In this document: one piece after another, positions 8,502 through 19,297 of the stretch
How positions within the stretch are numbered: position 1 is the first letter of the stretch
Layout of the letters: the number at the start of each line of letters is the position of its first letter
Assembly: GCA_009663185.1 (NCBI GenBank)
Contig: VJZX01000009.1
Span: 1 to 64,000, forward strand
DNA: 64,000 nt
Reading direction: 5' to 3'
Source of the DNA: Isoptericola halalbus
Lineage (GTDB): Bacteria; Actinomycetota; Actinomycetes; Actinomycetales; Cellulomonadaceae
Position numbers and translations under genes: made by a program
Notes under the pieces: generated by a model
What the model saw: only the letters and a program-made list of their open reading frames with translations
What the model was told of the DNA's origin: nothing
The model's database searches: none

Positions 8502-9829
8502 ACGCCCCCGACCCGTTGCTGGTCCTCGTCGCGCTCGTGTGCCTGGGCCTGGCCGGCATGCTCTCGGCCGGTGAGGCCGCCGTCCTGCGCGTCACACGCG
8601 CGTCGCTCGCGGACGCCCGCGCCGAGGCGGAGGCGGACGACGAGCGGCCCGAGTCGGTACGTGCGGGCCGCATCGCTCGCAACCGGCGGGCCCAGGCGCT
8701 CGCGGTCGACCCGACGTCAGCCGTCGCGTCCTTCGCGCTCGTGCGCGTGCTCGCCCAGGCGGTGGCGCTCACCTCCGCGACGCTGCTGCTGGTCGACTGG
8801 CTCGACGAGTGGTGGCGCGTGCTCGCGATCGCCGCCGTCGTCGGGCTCGTCGCGGGCATCGTGTTCGTGCGGTTCAGTCCCCGCACCCTCGGCTTCCGTC
8901 GCCCGACGCCGGTCCTGCTGGCCCTGGCCGGCCTGCTCACGGCTGTGCACCGCACAGCCGCGTGGCTCACGCTGCGTTCGGCCGCTCGCGCGCCCGACAC
9001 GACGGCGTCGGAGGACGAGCTGCGCGACTTCGCCGAGCGCGTCCGCGAGAACGAGGCCATCGAGGCCGAGGACCGGGAGCTCATCCGGTCGGTCTTCGAG
9101 CTCGGGGCGACGCTCGCACGCGAGGTCATGGTTCCCCGCACCGACATGGTCACGACCGACGTCGGCACGCCGCTGCGCAAGGTGATGCGGCTCTTCCTCA
9201 AGTCCGGGTACTCGCGCGTGCCCGTCGTCGGGGAGTCGGTCGACGACCTGCTCGGGGTCACGTATCTCAAAGACGTCGCGCGCGTGCTCGAGAACGACCC
9301 GCGGGCGGGCGGACGGCCCGTGTCGGAGGTGGCGCGGCCGGCCGTGTTCGTGCCCGAGTCCAAGCCGATCGACGACCTCCTGCGCGAGATGCAGGCCTCT
9401 CGCTCGCACATCGCGATCGTCGTCGACGAGTACGGCGGCACCGCGGGCCTCGTCACGGTCGAGGACGTGATCGAGGAGCTCGTCGGCGAGCTGACCGACG
9501 AGCACGACTTCATCCAGGTCGCCGAGCCCGAGGACCTGGGCGACGGCACGTTCCGCGTACCCGCGCGCCTGCCCGTCGACGAGCTCGGCGACCTGTTCGA
9601 CCTGCGCCTCGAGGACGACGACGTCGACACCGCGGGCGGCCTGCTCGCCAAGGCGATCGGCAAGGTTCCGCTCACCGGGTCGACGGCGGAGATCGGTGGG
9701 GTGCGCCTCGTCGCCGAGCGAGTCGAGGGCCGGCGCAAGCAGCTCGCCACGATCCTCGTGAGCAGGGCCGCACCAGATGCAGCGGACGACGCCGTCGTGC
9801 CGCCAGACCAGAAGGAAACGCAAGCATGA
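8498..9829 (+). CDS. hemolysin/CorC-type CNNM transporter with CBS domains
   Basis: 443 residues from ATG 8498, overlapping the ybeY stop (ATGA). The order is N-terminal DUF21-type membrane domain ([20 protein letters not shown] plus segments near residues 70-150), then paired CBS domains ([17 protein letters not shown] and [20 protein letters not shown]). A C-terminal CorC/HlyC transporter-associated domain follows ([14 protein letters not shown] onward). Family knowledge: CNNM/CorC proteins take part in divalent cation (Mg2+) export; the hemolysin name is historical. It sits between ybeY and era, the standard actinobacterial position. Confidence 0.92.
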   Translation: MNAPDPLLVLVALVCLGLAGMLSAGEAAVLRVTRASLADARAEAEADDERPESVRAGRIARNRRAQALAVDPTSAVASFALVRVLAQAVALTSATLLLVDWLDEWWRVLAIAAVVGLVAGIVFVRFSPRTLGFRRPTPVLLALAGLLTAVHRTAAWLTLRSAARAPDTTASEDELRDFAERVRENEAIEAEDRELIRSVFELGATLAREVMVPRTDMVTTDVGTPLRKVMRLFLKSGYSRVPVVGESVDDLLGVTYLKDVARVLENDPRAGGRPVSEVARPAVFVPESKPIDDLLREMQASRSHIAIVVDEYGGTAGLVTVEDVIEELVGELTDEHDFIQVAEPEDLGDGTFRVPARLPVDELGDLFDLRLEDDDVDTAGGLLAKAIGKVPLTGSTAEIGGVRLVAERVEGRRKQLATILVSRAAPDAADDAVVPPDQKETQA

Positions 9830-10791
9830 ACAGCATCGACACCCCCGGCCACGAGGAACACCGCTCGGGCTTCGCCTGCCTCGTCGGGCGCCCCAACGTC
9901 GGCAAGTCGACGCTGACGAACGCGCTTGTGGGAGAGAAGGTCGCGATCATGTCGGCGCGGCCCCAGACGACGCGGCACACGATCCGCGGCATCGTGCATC
10001 GCGAGGACGCCCAGCTCGTGCTCGTCGACACCCCCGGCCTGCACCGCCCGCGCACGCTGCTCGGCGAGCGGCTCAACGACCTCGTCAAGGAGACCCTCGG
10101 CGAGGTCGACGTCGTCGCGTTCTGCCTGCCCGCCGACCAGAAGATCGGTCCGGGCGACCGCTTCATCATGAGCCAGCTCGCACCGCTCATGGAAGGGCGT
10201 GCCGCGGTGCCGGTGGTCGCCGTCGTGACCAAGGCCGACCTCGTGGACCGCGGGCGGCTGGCCGAGCACCTCCTCGCCGTCGAACAGCTCGCCCGCTCGG
10301 CCGACCGCGACTTCTCGGCGATCGTGCCGGTGTCGGCGCGCGACGGTTACCAGGTCGACGAGCTCGCCGACGTGCTCGTCGCGCACCTGCCCGAGGGGCC
10401 CGAGCTCTACCCGGGCGGCGAGCTCACCGACGAGCCCGAGCAGGTCATGGTCGCCGAGCTCGTGCGCGAGGCCGCGCTCGAGGGCGTACGCGAGGAGCTG
10501 CCGCACTCGCTCGCCGTCGTCGTCGAGGAGATCGTCGAGCGCGAGGGCACGGGCGACCCCGACAAGGGACGACCGCCGCTGCTCGACGTGCGCGTCAACC
10601 TGTTCGTCGAACGCGAGTCCCAGAAGGCCATCGTCATCGGCCGCGGCGGGTCGCGGCTGCGCGAGGTCGGCACCAACGCGCGCCGCGGCATCGAGCACCT
10701 CCTGGGCACGCGCGTCTACCTCGACCTGCACGTCAAGGTGGCCAAGGACTGGCAGCGGGACCCGAAGCAGCTTCAGCGGCTCGGCTTCTAG
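9826..10791 (+). CDS. era: GTPase Era
   Basis: 321-residue essential GTPase that binds the 3' end of 16S rRNA during 30S assembly. It has G1 GRPNVGKST, G3 DTPGLH and G4 TKAD, and a C-terminal KH domain with VIGRGGSRLREVG and a DLHVKVAKDWQRD ending. ATG 9826 overlaps the upstream stop (ATGA). It is the last gene of the phoH-ybeY-CBS-era block, all of which acts in or near ribosome biogenesis except the transporter. Full length and all motifs intact. Confidence 0.97.
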   Translation: MNSIDTPGHEEHRSGFACLVGRPNVGKSTLTNALVGEKVAIMSARPQTTRHTIRGIVHREDAQLVLVDTPGLHRPRTLLGERLNDLVKETLGEVDVVAFCLPADQKIGPGDRFIMSQLAPLMEGRAAVPVVAVVTKADLVDRGRLAEHLLAVEQLARSADRDFSAIVPVSARDGYQVDELADVLVAHLPEGPELYPGGELTDEPEQVMVAELVREAALEGVREELPHSLAVVVEEIVEREGTGDPDKGRPPLLDVRVNLFVERESQKAIVIGRGGSRLREVGTNARRGIEHLLGTRVYLDLHVKVAKDWQRDPKQLQRLGF

Positions 10792-10809
10792 AGAGAGGAG
10801 CATCCACCA

Positions 10810-12432
10810 GTGGTGTTCCGGACTGTCGCGACGAGCGCCGCGCTCCTGGTCGGGCTCGCGGTGGTGGGCGCCGTCGCGGGCCCGCAGTGGGACCCGGTCC
10901 CCGTGGCCGACCACCTGCGGCCCGCGACCTCCAGCACCGCGATCGGTGGCGTGGACCCCGACCTCGCCGTCGAGATCGGGCAGGTCGGCGACTACGAGGT
11001 GCGGGAGACCGTCGTGACCGTGCCGCTCGACGGCACCCAGGTCGAGGGCCTGCTGCGCCGACCGCTCGACGAGACGGGTGCGGTCCTCGCCGATCGCCCG
11101 GGTGCGGTGTTCGTGCACGGGGCCGGCACCGGTCGCTTCGTGGACGCGTTCACCGACGTCGGGACGGCGCTCGCGAGCGCCGGCGTGGTGACGTTCGTTC
11201 CCGACAAGCGGCTCGACACCTACTCCACCCGCAACCGCGACTACGTCGCCATGGCCGCGGACTACCAGCGCTCGGTCGACCTGTTGCGTGCTGTGGACGG
11301 CGTCGACCCCGAGCGCGTGGGCGTGTACGGGGAGTCCGAGGGCACGTGGATCGTGCCGGTCATGCAGGCCGAGGACCCGAGGATCGCGTTCACCGTCCTC
11401 GTGTCGGCGCCCGTGGTCCCGCCGCGCGAGCAGGCCGCGTTCGCGGTCGACAACTACCTGCGCAACACGGGCGTGCCCGAGCAGGTGTTCCGCGCGATCC
11501 CGCGCGCCGTCGGCATGCAGCTGCCGGGCGGCGGCTTCGACTACGTCGACTTCGACGTCCGGCCCTGGCTCGAGCAGCAGACGGCGCCCGTTCTCGTCGC
11601 CTACGGCACGGCCGACCCCTCCATGCCGATCGAGCAGGGCGCTCGGCAGATCATCGCGGACACCGCCGTGCGCGGCGACGACGCGCCCGTGACCGTCCGC
11701 TACTACGCGGGCGCCAACCACGGCATCAAGCAGCGCGTGGAGACCGCGACCGGCCGCGCGCTGCGCCTGCACCCCGACTTCGCCGGCGACGTCGCGACAT
11801 GGGTTCAGGGCCTGCCGGACACGGGCGACGCGGCTCCGCGCGTCGCGGGCGACAGCCCCAACCAGCTCTTCCTCGCCGCGCCCGTGCCTCAGCCGCGCTG
11901 GTGGGGCAGCGGCGACATCGTGCTCGGCGCGGTGCTCGTCGGTGCGGGTCTGATCGTGCTGGGCCCACTCCTGTGGGGCGGGCACGCGCTGGTGCGCTCG
12001 GCTGTCCGACGGCGGTCGCACGCGCCGTCGCCGCGGCTCGCGCCGGGTCTGCGGCGGGCGTTGCTCGTGCTCTCGCTCGGGGCGGTCGCCACGACCGTGG
12101 CGCTCGTGGTGTACCTGCTCGCCGTCGCGCGGCTCGCGCTGGACTACGAGCGCGACGACCTCGTGGTCCAGGGCGGGTGGGTCGGCGTGCGGCTGCTCGG
12201 CGTCGTGACCGTCGTCGCCGGGGCCGTCGTGCTGCGTCGCGTGCTGGACGCACGCGCAGTGCGCCTGGCGGCGTTCGCCGCCGACGCAGACGACGAGGGT
12301 CGCGCGCCGGGCGCGGCCCTGGTCGTCGCGCGCGGCTGGCCCGCGCACCTGACGTTCTGGTCCGCCGTGGTCGGCTCGGTGACGCTCCTGGTCACGCTCG
12401 CGTACTGGGGGGTCTACCAGCTCGGCATCTGA
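10810..12432 (+). CDS. alpha/beta hydrolase with C-terminal membrane domain
   Basis: 540 residues starting at GTG 10810 behind a GAGAGAGGAG ribosome site (GTG 10813 is equally possible). The hydrophobic N-terminus (AALLVGLAVVGAVAG) is a signal anchor. The hydrolase core has nucleophile motif YGESEG (Ser about 176), acid in TADPSMP (Asp about 269) and ANHGIK (His about 304), so a full catalytic triad. About 150 further residues hold four transmembrane segments, for example IVLGAVLVGAGLIVLGPLLW and TFWSAVVGSVTLLVTLAYW. The domain faces outside if the N-terminal anchor is an export signal. Peptidase S9/dienelactone-like hydrolases are the nearest families; substrate unknown. Confidence 0.75.
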   Translation: MVFRTVATSAALLVGLAVVGAVAGPQWDPVPVADHLRPATSSTAIGGVDPDLAVEIGQVGDYEVRETVVTVPLDGTQVEGLLRRPLDETGAVLADRPGAVFVHGAGTGRFVDAFTDVGTALASAGVVTFVPDKRLDTYSTRNRDYVAMAADYQRSVDLLRAVDGVDPERVGVYGESEGTWIVPVMQAEDPRIAFTVLVSAPVVPPREQAAFAVDNYLRNTGVPEQVFRAIPRAVGMQLPGGGFDYVDFDVRPWLEQQTAPVLVAYGTADPSMPIEQGARQIIADTAVRGDDAPVTVRYYAGANHGIKQRVETATGRALRLHPDFAGDVATWVQGLPDTGDAAPRVAGDSPNQLFLAAPVPQPRWWGSGDIVLGAVLVGAGLIVLGPLLWGGHALVRSAVRRRSHAPSPRLAPGLRRALLVLSLGAVATTVALVVYLLAVARLALDYERDDLVVQGGWVGVRLLGVVTVVAGAVVLRRVLDARAVRLAAFAADADDEGRAPGAALVVARGWPAHLTFWSAVVGSVTLLVTLAYWGVYQLGI

Positions 12433-12537
12433 CGGGCGGTGACCAACGTGGACGCGGCCGGAGCGACGAGCGCGGCGCGGATCAGGTAGAAACGATGCGG
12501 GCCGTACCGTGGCCCCCGACTCACAGGAGGCAGCAGA

Positions 12538-14364
12538 ATGAACGACCTCGCACCGACCGGCGGCCGGGACCGCGCACCCTTCGCGGGCGTGCCCGTGCGG
12601 GAGGTCGTGCGCGACGTCGTCGCCGTCATGGCGCTGCTCGTCGCGCTGCCCATGCCGTGGGACGTGACGCACCGCGGCACCGACCGGCTGGAGGTCGTGC
12701 TCGTCACGGTCCTCGCCGTCCTGACGCTCGCCGCGCCGTACGCGCTGCGCGGCGGCCTGCTGCCGTCGTCGTGGGAGCGCGTCACGACACCGAGCGCCCG
12801 GATGCTCGGCTGCGCACCGTACGCGGTGGTCGCGGTCCTGTACCTCGTGCTCGACCTCGTCCGATCGGCCGACGACGCCGGGCTCGTGGGGGGCGGGGTC
12901 GCGCTGGGACTCGCCGGGGCGGTGCTCGGCGTGGCCCCGCGGTGGCCCCACGGCCTCGAGGCGGCCGCGGGCGTCGTGGCCCTGCTCGCCCTCGTCACGC
13001 CCGTGTTCTCAGCCGTCCACGGGCACTCGGGTGCGACGATCATCGGGTCCGTGCTCCACCTAGCGCTCGTGCTCGGGGTGCTGTGGCTGACCGCGATCGC
13101 GCTGCTGAGGGCCGACGTCGTGGGCGGGATCGTGCTCGTCGGCGTGGGGGCTGCCGTCGCGCTCGAGCTCGCACTCCTCGGCGGCGGCGTGGACCGGCCG
13201 TGGTTCGAGAGCGTGCACAGCGCACGGTTCGGGCTGCTCCTGCTGCCTGTGGTCGCGGCGTTCGCGGTGCCGCGCGTCGTCGACGAGCTGCGTGCCGTGG
13301 CGGACGAGCCGTCGGACGCGCACGCCGCGCGGTGGGTCGCCGTGGCGGTCCGCACGTTCGACCTCGTGCTGCTCGTCGCGGGGTTCGTCGCGCTGGTCGC
13401 GATCGTGCGGACTGTCGCCGACGGCGTGGCCGTGAATCTCGTGCTCCGCATGGTCTTCGGCATGCTCATGGCGCTCGTGGCGGTCGTCGCCCGGCGCGCG
13501 CTCGCGCGCGACCCGCGAGGCGGGCACGTGACGGCGGTCGGTGCGGCGTGCGTGCTCATGCTGCTCGGCCTCGTGATCGTCATCGCGCGTGCCGGCGTGG
13601 GCACGCGCTCGAACCTCGAGGAGCTGCTCGTCACGTTCGCGCTGCCGGCGATGGTGCTGCTGGCACTGCTCGTGCCGCCGTCGGTGCGCGAGCTCGTCGG
13701 GGCCGACGCCGGCACCCGCCCGGTCTCGGGCGAGCAGCACGTTGCGCTGGTGGAGCCCGCCGAGGCCGAGGACGAGGGGTGGTACGACGCCCGGGTCGAG
13801 CCCGCCGGGTCATGGTGGGCGAGCGAGGACCGGAGCGAGGCCTCGGACGAGCAGCCCGGCACGCAGCAGGGTCAGCGGCCGGGCGAGCAGACGGCTGCGG
13901 CTCCGCACCAGCGGGGCGTCGCGGACGAGGCCCCGGCGTCCGCGTGGCGAGGCGCGTGGTCCCCGGCCGACGAGACGCAGGCGCTGCCTCCCGTGGAGCA
14001 GCCGTACGACGCGCAGCCGGGGTACGAGGCCCAGCCGGGGTACCAGGCGCAGCCGAGCGACGAGCCCGAGCCCGGCCCCGGAGCGCAGGCATGGCAGGAC
14101 GCGCGGCCGGCCCCCGTCGTCGAGCGGGACGTCGCCGCGACGCAGGCGCTGCCGCCCGTCGTCGACGTCCCGGGCTCGCCGTGGACCGCGGCGCAGGCGC
14201 TCGACCCCGCGACGCCGCTCGCGGACCTCGCGCTCATCGTCCAAGAGGCACCGCACCTGCGCCCTCAGGTCGCGGCCAACCCGTCGACGTACCCGGCGCT
14301 GCTCGACTGGCTCGGCGCGCTGGGCGACCCGGCGGTCGACGCCGCGCTGCGTGCGCGGCGCTGA
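12538..14364 (+). CDS. polytopic membrane protein with disordered Pro/Gln tail and variant leucine-repeat-like C-terminus
   Basis: 608 residues. Roughly the first 390 hold about ten or more hydrophobic spans (for example VVLVTVLAVLTLAAPYAL, LALVLGVLWLTAIALL, MLLGLVIVIARAGVG). A 180-residue low-complexity tail rich in Glu, Gln and Pro follows, including a near-repeat GYEAQPGYQAQP. The last ~45 residues (DLALIVQEAPHLRPQVAANP then STYPALLDWLGALGDPAVDA) resemble the variant leucine-rich module that recurs at protein ends in this group. ATG 12538 follows an AGGAGGCAG site. I know no function; nothing links it firmly to its neighbours. Confidence 0.65.
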   Translation: MNDLAPTGGRDRAPFAGVPVREVVRDVVAVMALLVALPMPWDVTHRGTDRLEVVLVTVLAVLTLAAPYALRGGLLPSSWERVTTPSARMLGCAPYAVVAVLYLVLDLVRSADDAGLVGGGVALGLAGAVLGVAPRWPHGLEAAAGVVALLALVTPVFSAVHGHSGATIIGSVLHLALVLGVLWLTAIALLRADVVGGIVLVGVGAAVALELALLGGGVDRPWFESVHSARFGLLLLPVVAAFAVPRVVDELRAVADEPSDAHAARWVAVAVRTFDLVLLVAGFVALVAIVRTVADGVAVNLVLRMVFGMLMALVAVVARRALARDPRGGHVTAVGAACVLMLLGLVIVIARAGVGTRSNLEELLVTFALPAMVLLALLVPPSVRELVGADAGTRPVSGEQHVALVEPAEAEDEGWYDARVEPAGSWWASEDRSEASDEQPGTQQGQRPGEQTAAAPHQRGVADEAPASAWRGAWSPADETQALPPVEQPYDAQPGYEAQPGYQAQPSDEPEPGPGAQAWQDARPAPVVERDVAATQALPPVVDVPGSPWTAAQALDPATPLADLALIVQEAPHLRPQVAANPSTYPALLDWLGALGDPAVDAALRARR

Positions 14365-14371
14365 CCGCCGT

Positions 14372-14429
14372 CGAGGTAGAACCGCGCTCGCCGAGGTAGA
14401 AGCGCGCTTGCCGCGGTTCTACCTCGGCG
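14372..14429. repeat. small CGAGGTAGAA repeat cluster with 13-bp inverted repeat
   Basis: Two forward copies of CGAGGTAGAA at 14372-14381 and 14392-14401 are exactly 20 bp apart. A reverse copy lies at 14417-14426. CGCCGAGGTAGAA (14389-14401) and its exact complement (14417-14429) form a 13-bp perfect stem with a 15-nt loop. It lies 8 bp after the preceding stop codon, so it could act as a terminator, but the core is shared with the larger array at 34707-34907. Confidence 0.8.
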
Positions 14430-14447
14430 CCGCGGCGTGGACGGCAA

Positions 14448-14476
14448 GGTGACCCGAGGCACGCACGGTGTACGGT
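14448..14476 (+). promoter_or_regulatory. putative leuA promoter
   Basis: GGTGAC (14448-14453) and TACGGT (14471-14476) are separated by 17 bp, fitting a housekeeping-sigma promoter with a weak -35. The GTG of the leader peptide begins 6 nt after the -10, so transcription and translation would start together. Predicted by eye. Confidence 0.5.
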
Positions 14477-14482
14477 GTCACT

Positions 14483-16394
<1,912 letters not shown>

Positions 16395-16409
16395 ACAGGC
16401 CCTCGCGAC

Positions 16410-16459
16410 GAGTTGTCAGCGGTCCGTGACCCCCTGGGGTCACGGGCCGCTGACAACTC
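16410..16459. terminator. long inverted-repeat terminator after leuA
   Basis: A 24-nt arm (16410-16433, beginning GAGTTGTCAGCGG) is the complement of 16436-16459 with a single T/C difference, which still permits a G-U pair; only two bases separate the arms. It begins 15 bp after the leuA stop and ends 50 bp before recO, so it should insulate the two genes. Confidence 0.8.
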
Positions 16460-16509
16460 CACGAGAACGCCGCGTCCGGGTTGTCGGCCGCACCTGGGAC
16501 AATGAACCC

Positions 16510-17244
16510 GTGCCCCTGTACCGAGACGACGCGATCGTGCTGCGCACCCAGAAGCTGGGCGAGGCGGATCGGATCGTCACGTTCCTGACGCGCGAGCACG
16601 GCAAGGTCCGGGCCGTGGGCCGCGGCGTGCGGCGCACGTCGTCGCGCTTCGGGGCGAGGCTCGAGCCGTTCATGGCCGTCGACGTCCAGCTCTACACGGG
16701 GCGCAACCTCGACACGGTGACGCAGGTCGAGACCATCGGCCCGTACGCGGGGAGCATCTGCGCCGACTACGGGCTCTACACCGCAGGCGCCGCGATGCTC
16801 GAGGCCGCCGACCGCCTCGTCGCGGCCGAGCACGAGCCGGCCGTGCAGCAGTACTGGCTGCTCGCGGGCGGCGTCCGTGCCCTGGCCGAGCGGGCGCACT
16901 CTCCCGGGCTCGTCCTGGACTCCTACCTGCTGCGGGCGCTCGCCGTCGCGGGTTGGGCGCCGTCGTTCACCGACTGTGCCCGGTGCGGCGAGCCCGGTCC
17001 GCACGCGGCCTTCTCGGTCGCGCAGGGCGGGGCCGTGTGCGGGCGGTGCCGCCCGCCGGGGTCGACGGCGCCCGCCCCCGAGACGTTCGAGCTCCTGGCC
17101 GCGCTGCTCGGCGGGGACTGGGAGGTCGCCGACGCCTCCGAACCACGTCACCGCAAGGAGGCCTCGGGCCTCGTCGCGGCGTACTCCCAGTACTACCTCG
17201 AGCGCACCCTGCGCTCGCTGCGGATGATCGAGAGAGAGGCCTGA
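16510..17244 (+). CDS. recO: DNA repair protein RecO
   Basis: 244-residue recombination mediator of the RecFOR pathway. The N-terminal OB fold begins with [20 protein letters not shown], and a zinc-binding cluster [10 protein letters not shown]...CGRC lies at about residues 157-180. It starts at GTG 16510, exactly 6 nt after GACAAT (16498-16503), so it is probably leaderless. The stop overlaps the uppS ATG (TGATG), the standard recO-uppS pair of actinobacteria. Confidence 0.95.
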   Translation: MPLYRDDAIVLRTQKLGEADRIVTFLTREHGKVRAVGRGVRRTSSRFGARLEPFMAVDVQLYTGRNLDTVTQVETIGPYAGSICADYGLYTAGAAMLEAADRLVAAEHEPAVQQYWLLAGGVRALAERAHSPGLVLDSYLLRALAVAGWAPSFTDCARCGEPGPHAAFSVAQGGAVCGRCRPPGSTAPAPETFELLAALLGGDWEVADASEPRHRKEASGLVAAYSQYYLERTLRSLRMIEREA

Positions 17245-18053
17245 TGCCGCGCCGCACCTATGCCGAGCCCTACCCGCACCCGTCGGGTGCGACGCCGCCG
17301 AGCATCCCCGCCGAGCTCGTGCCGCGGCACGTGGCGATCGTCATGGACGGCAACGGCCGGTGGGCCAACGCGCGGGGGCTGCCGCGCATCGAGGGCCACA
17401 AGCAGGGGGAGAAGTCGCTGCTCGACGTCGTCGCGGGCGCCGTGCAGATCGGCGTCAAGCACGTCTCTGCGTACGCGTTTAGCACCGAGAACTGGAAGCG
17501 GTCGCCCGACGAGGTGCGCTTCCTCATGAACTTCAACCGCGACACCATCCGCCGCCGCCGCGACGAGATGTCCTCGTGGGGGGTGCGGATCCGCTGGGCC
17601 GGGCGCCGGCCCCGGCTGTGGGGCTCGGTCGTCAAGGAGCTGCAGATCGCCGAGGAGATGACCAAGGGCAACGACCGCTGCACCCTGACGATGTGCGTCA
17701 ACTACGGCGGCCGCGCCGAGATCGCCGACGCCGCCGCGGCCATCGCGCGCGAGGTCGCCGCGGGCAGGATCAACCCCGACCGCGTCAACGAGAAGACGAT
17801 CCAGCGCTACCTCGACGAGCCGGACCTGCCCGACGTCGACCTGTTCCTGCGCTCGTCGGGCGAGCAGCGCACGTCGAACTTCATGATCTGGCAGGCGGCG
17901 TACGCCGAGATGGTGTTCCTGCCCGAGCCGTGGCCCGACGTCGACCGGCGGCACCTGTGGCGTGCGGTCGAGGAGTACGCGCGGCGAGACCGCCGCTACG
18001 GGGGCGCCGTCGACGCGGTGGCCGACGGCGAGGCGGCCGGCCAGGGCGCATGA
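17244..18053 (+). CDS. uppS: isoprenyl transferase (cis-prenyl diphosphate synthase)
   Basis: 269 residues. UppS-type cis-prenyltransferase elongating with isopentenyl diphosphate to make the C50/C55 lipid carrier for peptidoglycan. Signatures: [20 protein letters not shown] (catalytic Asp), [10 protein letters not shown], and the C-terminal [23 protein letters not shown] 17244 overlaps the recO stop. The product chain length cannot be told from sequence; actinobacterial enzymes are often decaprenyl synthases. Confidence 0.95.
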   Translation: MPRRTYAEPYPHPSGATPPSIPAELVPRHVAIVMDGNGRWANARGLPRIEGHKQGEKSLLDVVAGAVQIGVKHVSAYAFSTENWKRSPDEVRFLMNFNRDTIRRRRDEMSSWGVRIRWAGRRPRLWGSVVKELQIAEEMTKGNDRCTLTMCVNYGGRAEIADAAAAIAREVAAGRINPDRVNEKTIQRYLDEPDLPDVDLFLRSSGEQRTSNFMIWQAAYAEMVFLPEPWPDVDRRHLWRAVEEYARRDRRYGGAVDAVADGEAAGQGA

Positions 18054-18077
18054 CGCGGGCCGGCCGCCCCGCGGCGG

Positions 18078-19139
18078 TCACTGGCCGAGCGTGTCGGCGA
18101 GGGACTCGACCAGCGCGGGCATGCCCTCGGGCCACGTGACCGACAGGGCCGTGGGCGGCGAGACCGCGGAGACCGCGACCGGGCCGACCTGCTGGACGAG
18201 GTTTCCTTCCTTCACGGCACGGAGCACCTGCAACGGCTTGCGGGACGGCAGCTCCGCGGACTCCTCCTCGGTGTACGTGTAGTTGACGATGACGTCGCTG
18301 TCGAGCTTGTCGAGCTCCTCGTAGGAGAGCGTGTAGAAGAACTCGCCGTCGTCGGGCGCGAGCTCATCAACCGCGGGCGCGATCTCCAGGCCGAGGCCCT
18401 CGAGGAACCCGGCGCGCGGGTCGGCCGAGTTGTACACGTAGACCAGCCCCTCGGAGGGCGAGTCGACCATCGCCGCGAACGTCTTGCCCTCGAACTCCGG
18501 GTGCGCGGTGGCCTCGTCCGCGAGGTACTGCTCGATGTCGGTGACGATCTGCTCGCCCGCGTCGCTGCGGCCGAGAGCGTCGGCCGTGATGGTGATGATC
18601 TCGTCCCAGTCGGTCTGCCAGGAGGCCTCGGGGTATGCGACAACCGGGGCGATCTCGCTCAGGAGGTCGTATTGCTCCTGCGTCAGGCCCGAGTACGGCG
18701 CGACGATGAGGTCGGGTGCCACGTCGACGAACTCCTCGTAGGGGACCTCCACCCCGGCCGGGGTGTCGCTGAGCACGGCCGGGTGCTCGACGCTCTCGGC
18801 GTCGTAGGCCTCCTCGACCCACGGCAGCAGGTTGCCCTCGCCGACGGTCCAGGACTGTTCGCCGACGGCCACGGGGTAGACGCCGACCGCCACGGCGGCC
18901 TCGGTGGAGCCCCAGCCCCAGGTGGCGACGCGCTCGGGCTCGGCCTCGATGACGGTCTCGCCGAAGGCGTGCTCGATCGTGATCGGGAACTCGTCGGTGG
19001 CACCGCCCTCGGCGCCGGTCGTCGGCTTGGGCGAGGCGTCGGCGGAGCCGGCCGGCTCCTCTGCGGCGCAGCCGGCCAAGGCCAGGGTGGTCGCCGCGGC
19101 GAGGCCGACGGCGGCGGTCAGAGAACGGCGAAGACGCAC
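18078..19139 (-). CDS. iron-siderophore ABC transporter substrate-binding lipoprotein
   Basis: 353 residues. The N-terminus RRSLTAAVGLAAATTLALAGC is a lipoprotein signal with the lipobox LAGC. The mature part has the FecB/BtuF-type fold with GWGSTEAAVAVGVYPVAVG and DLIVAPYSGLTQEQYDLLSEIAPVV split over the two lobes. It starts at GTG 19139 behind GAGGAG. It binds ferric siderophore outside the membrane for the permease/ATPase genes at 19298-22279. A separate transcript is likely, since 158 bp containing a DtxR/IdeR-like box separate it from the ATPase gene. Convergent with uppS. Confidence 0.9.
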   Translation of the reverse strand: MRLRRSLTAAVGLAAATTLALAGCAAEEPAGSADASPKPTTGAEGGATDEFPITIEHAFGETVIEAEPERVATWGWGSTEAAVAVGVYPVAVGEQSWTVGEGNLLPWVEEAYDAESVEHPAVLSDTPAGVEVPYEEFVDVAPDLIVAPYSGLTQEQYDLLSEIAPVVAYPEASWQTDWDEIITITADALGRSDAGEQIVTDIEQYLADEATAHPEFEGKTFAAMVDSPSEGLVYVYNSADPRAGFLEGLGLEIAPAVDELAPDDGEFFYTLSYEELDKLDSDVIVNYTYTEEESAELPSRKPLQVLRAVKEGNLVQQVGPVAVSAVSPPTALSVTWPEGMPALVESLADTLGQ

Positions 19140-19184
19140 GGGATCTCCTCGGTGGGCTCACGAGGTGTGAGGCTGGACAGGTAG

Positions 19185-19203
19185 TGAGGGAAGGCTAACC
19201 TCA
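19185..19203 (-). promoter_or_regulatory. DtxR/IdeR-like iron box before the binding-protein gene
   Basis: The 19-mer TGAGGGAAGGCTAACCTCA matches the IdeR/DmdR consensus TTAGGTTAGGCTAACCTAA at 15 of 19 positions, including the whole core AGGCTAACCT. It lies about 45 bp upstream of the binding-protein start. Iron-loaded DtxR-type repressor should shut the gene off when iron is plentiful. Confidence 0.75.
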
Positions 19204-19297
19204 CCTGTGCGCTCGTGTGGAGCCCCGTCCGGCTGCCGGACGCCGGACGGCCGGTGATCCTGCTCACAGGGTCGCCGGAGCGTCCCGCGTCGGGCTG

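Noticed and set aside
8479-12951. 1490-codon minus-strand frame across the CBS transporter, era and hydrolase genes
   Set aside because: Low-complexity His/Arg/Asp-rich sequence, no motif, antisense to three genes with clear catalytic signatures.
9777-14399. 1540-codon plus-strand frame over era and the next two genes
   Set aside because: A frame-shifted shadow: Arg/Ala-rich with no fold, whereas the other frame gives Era motifs and membrane spans.
18054-18077. GC-rich stem between uppS and the binding-protein gene as a terminator
   Set aside because: The gap is only 24 bp and the pairing (CGCGGG/CCCGCG-like) is short and imperfect; not enough to call.
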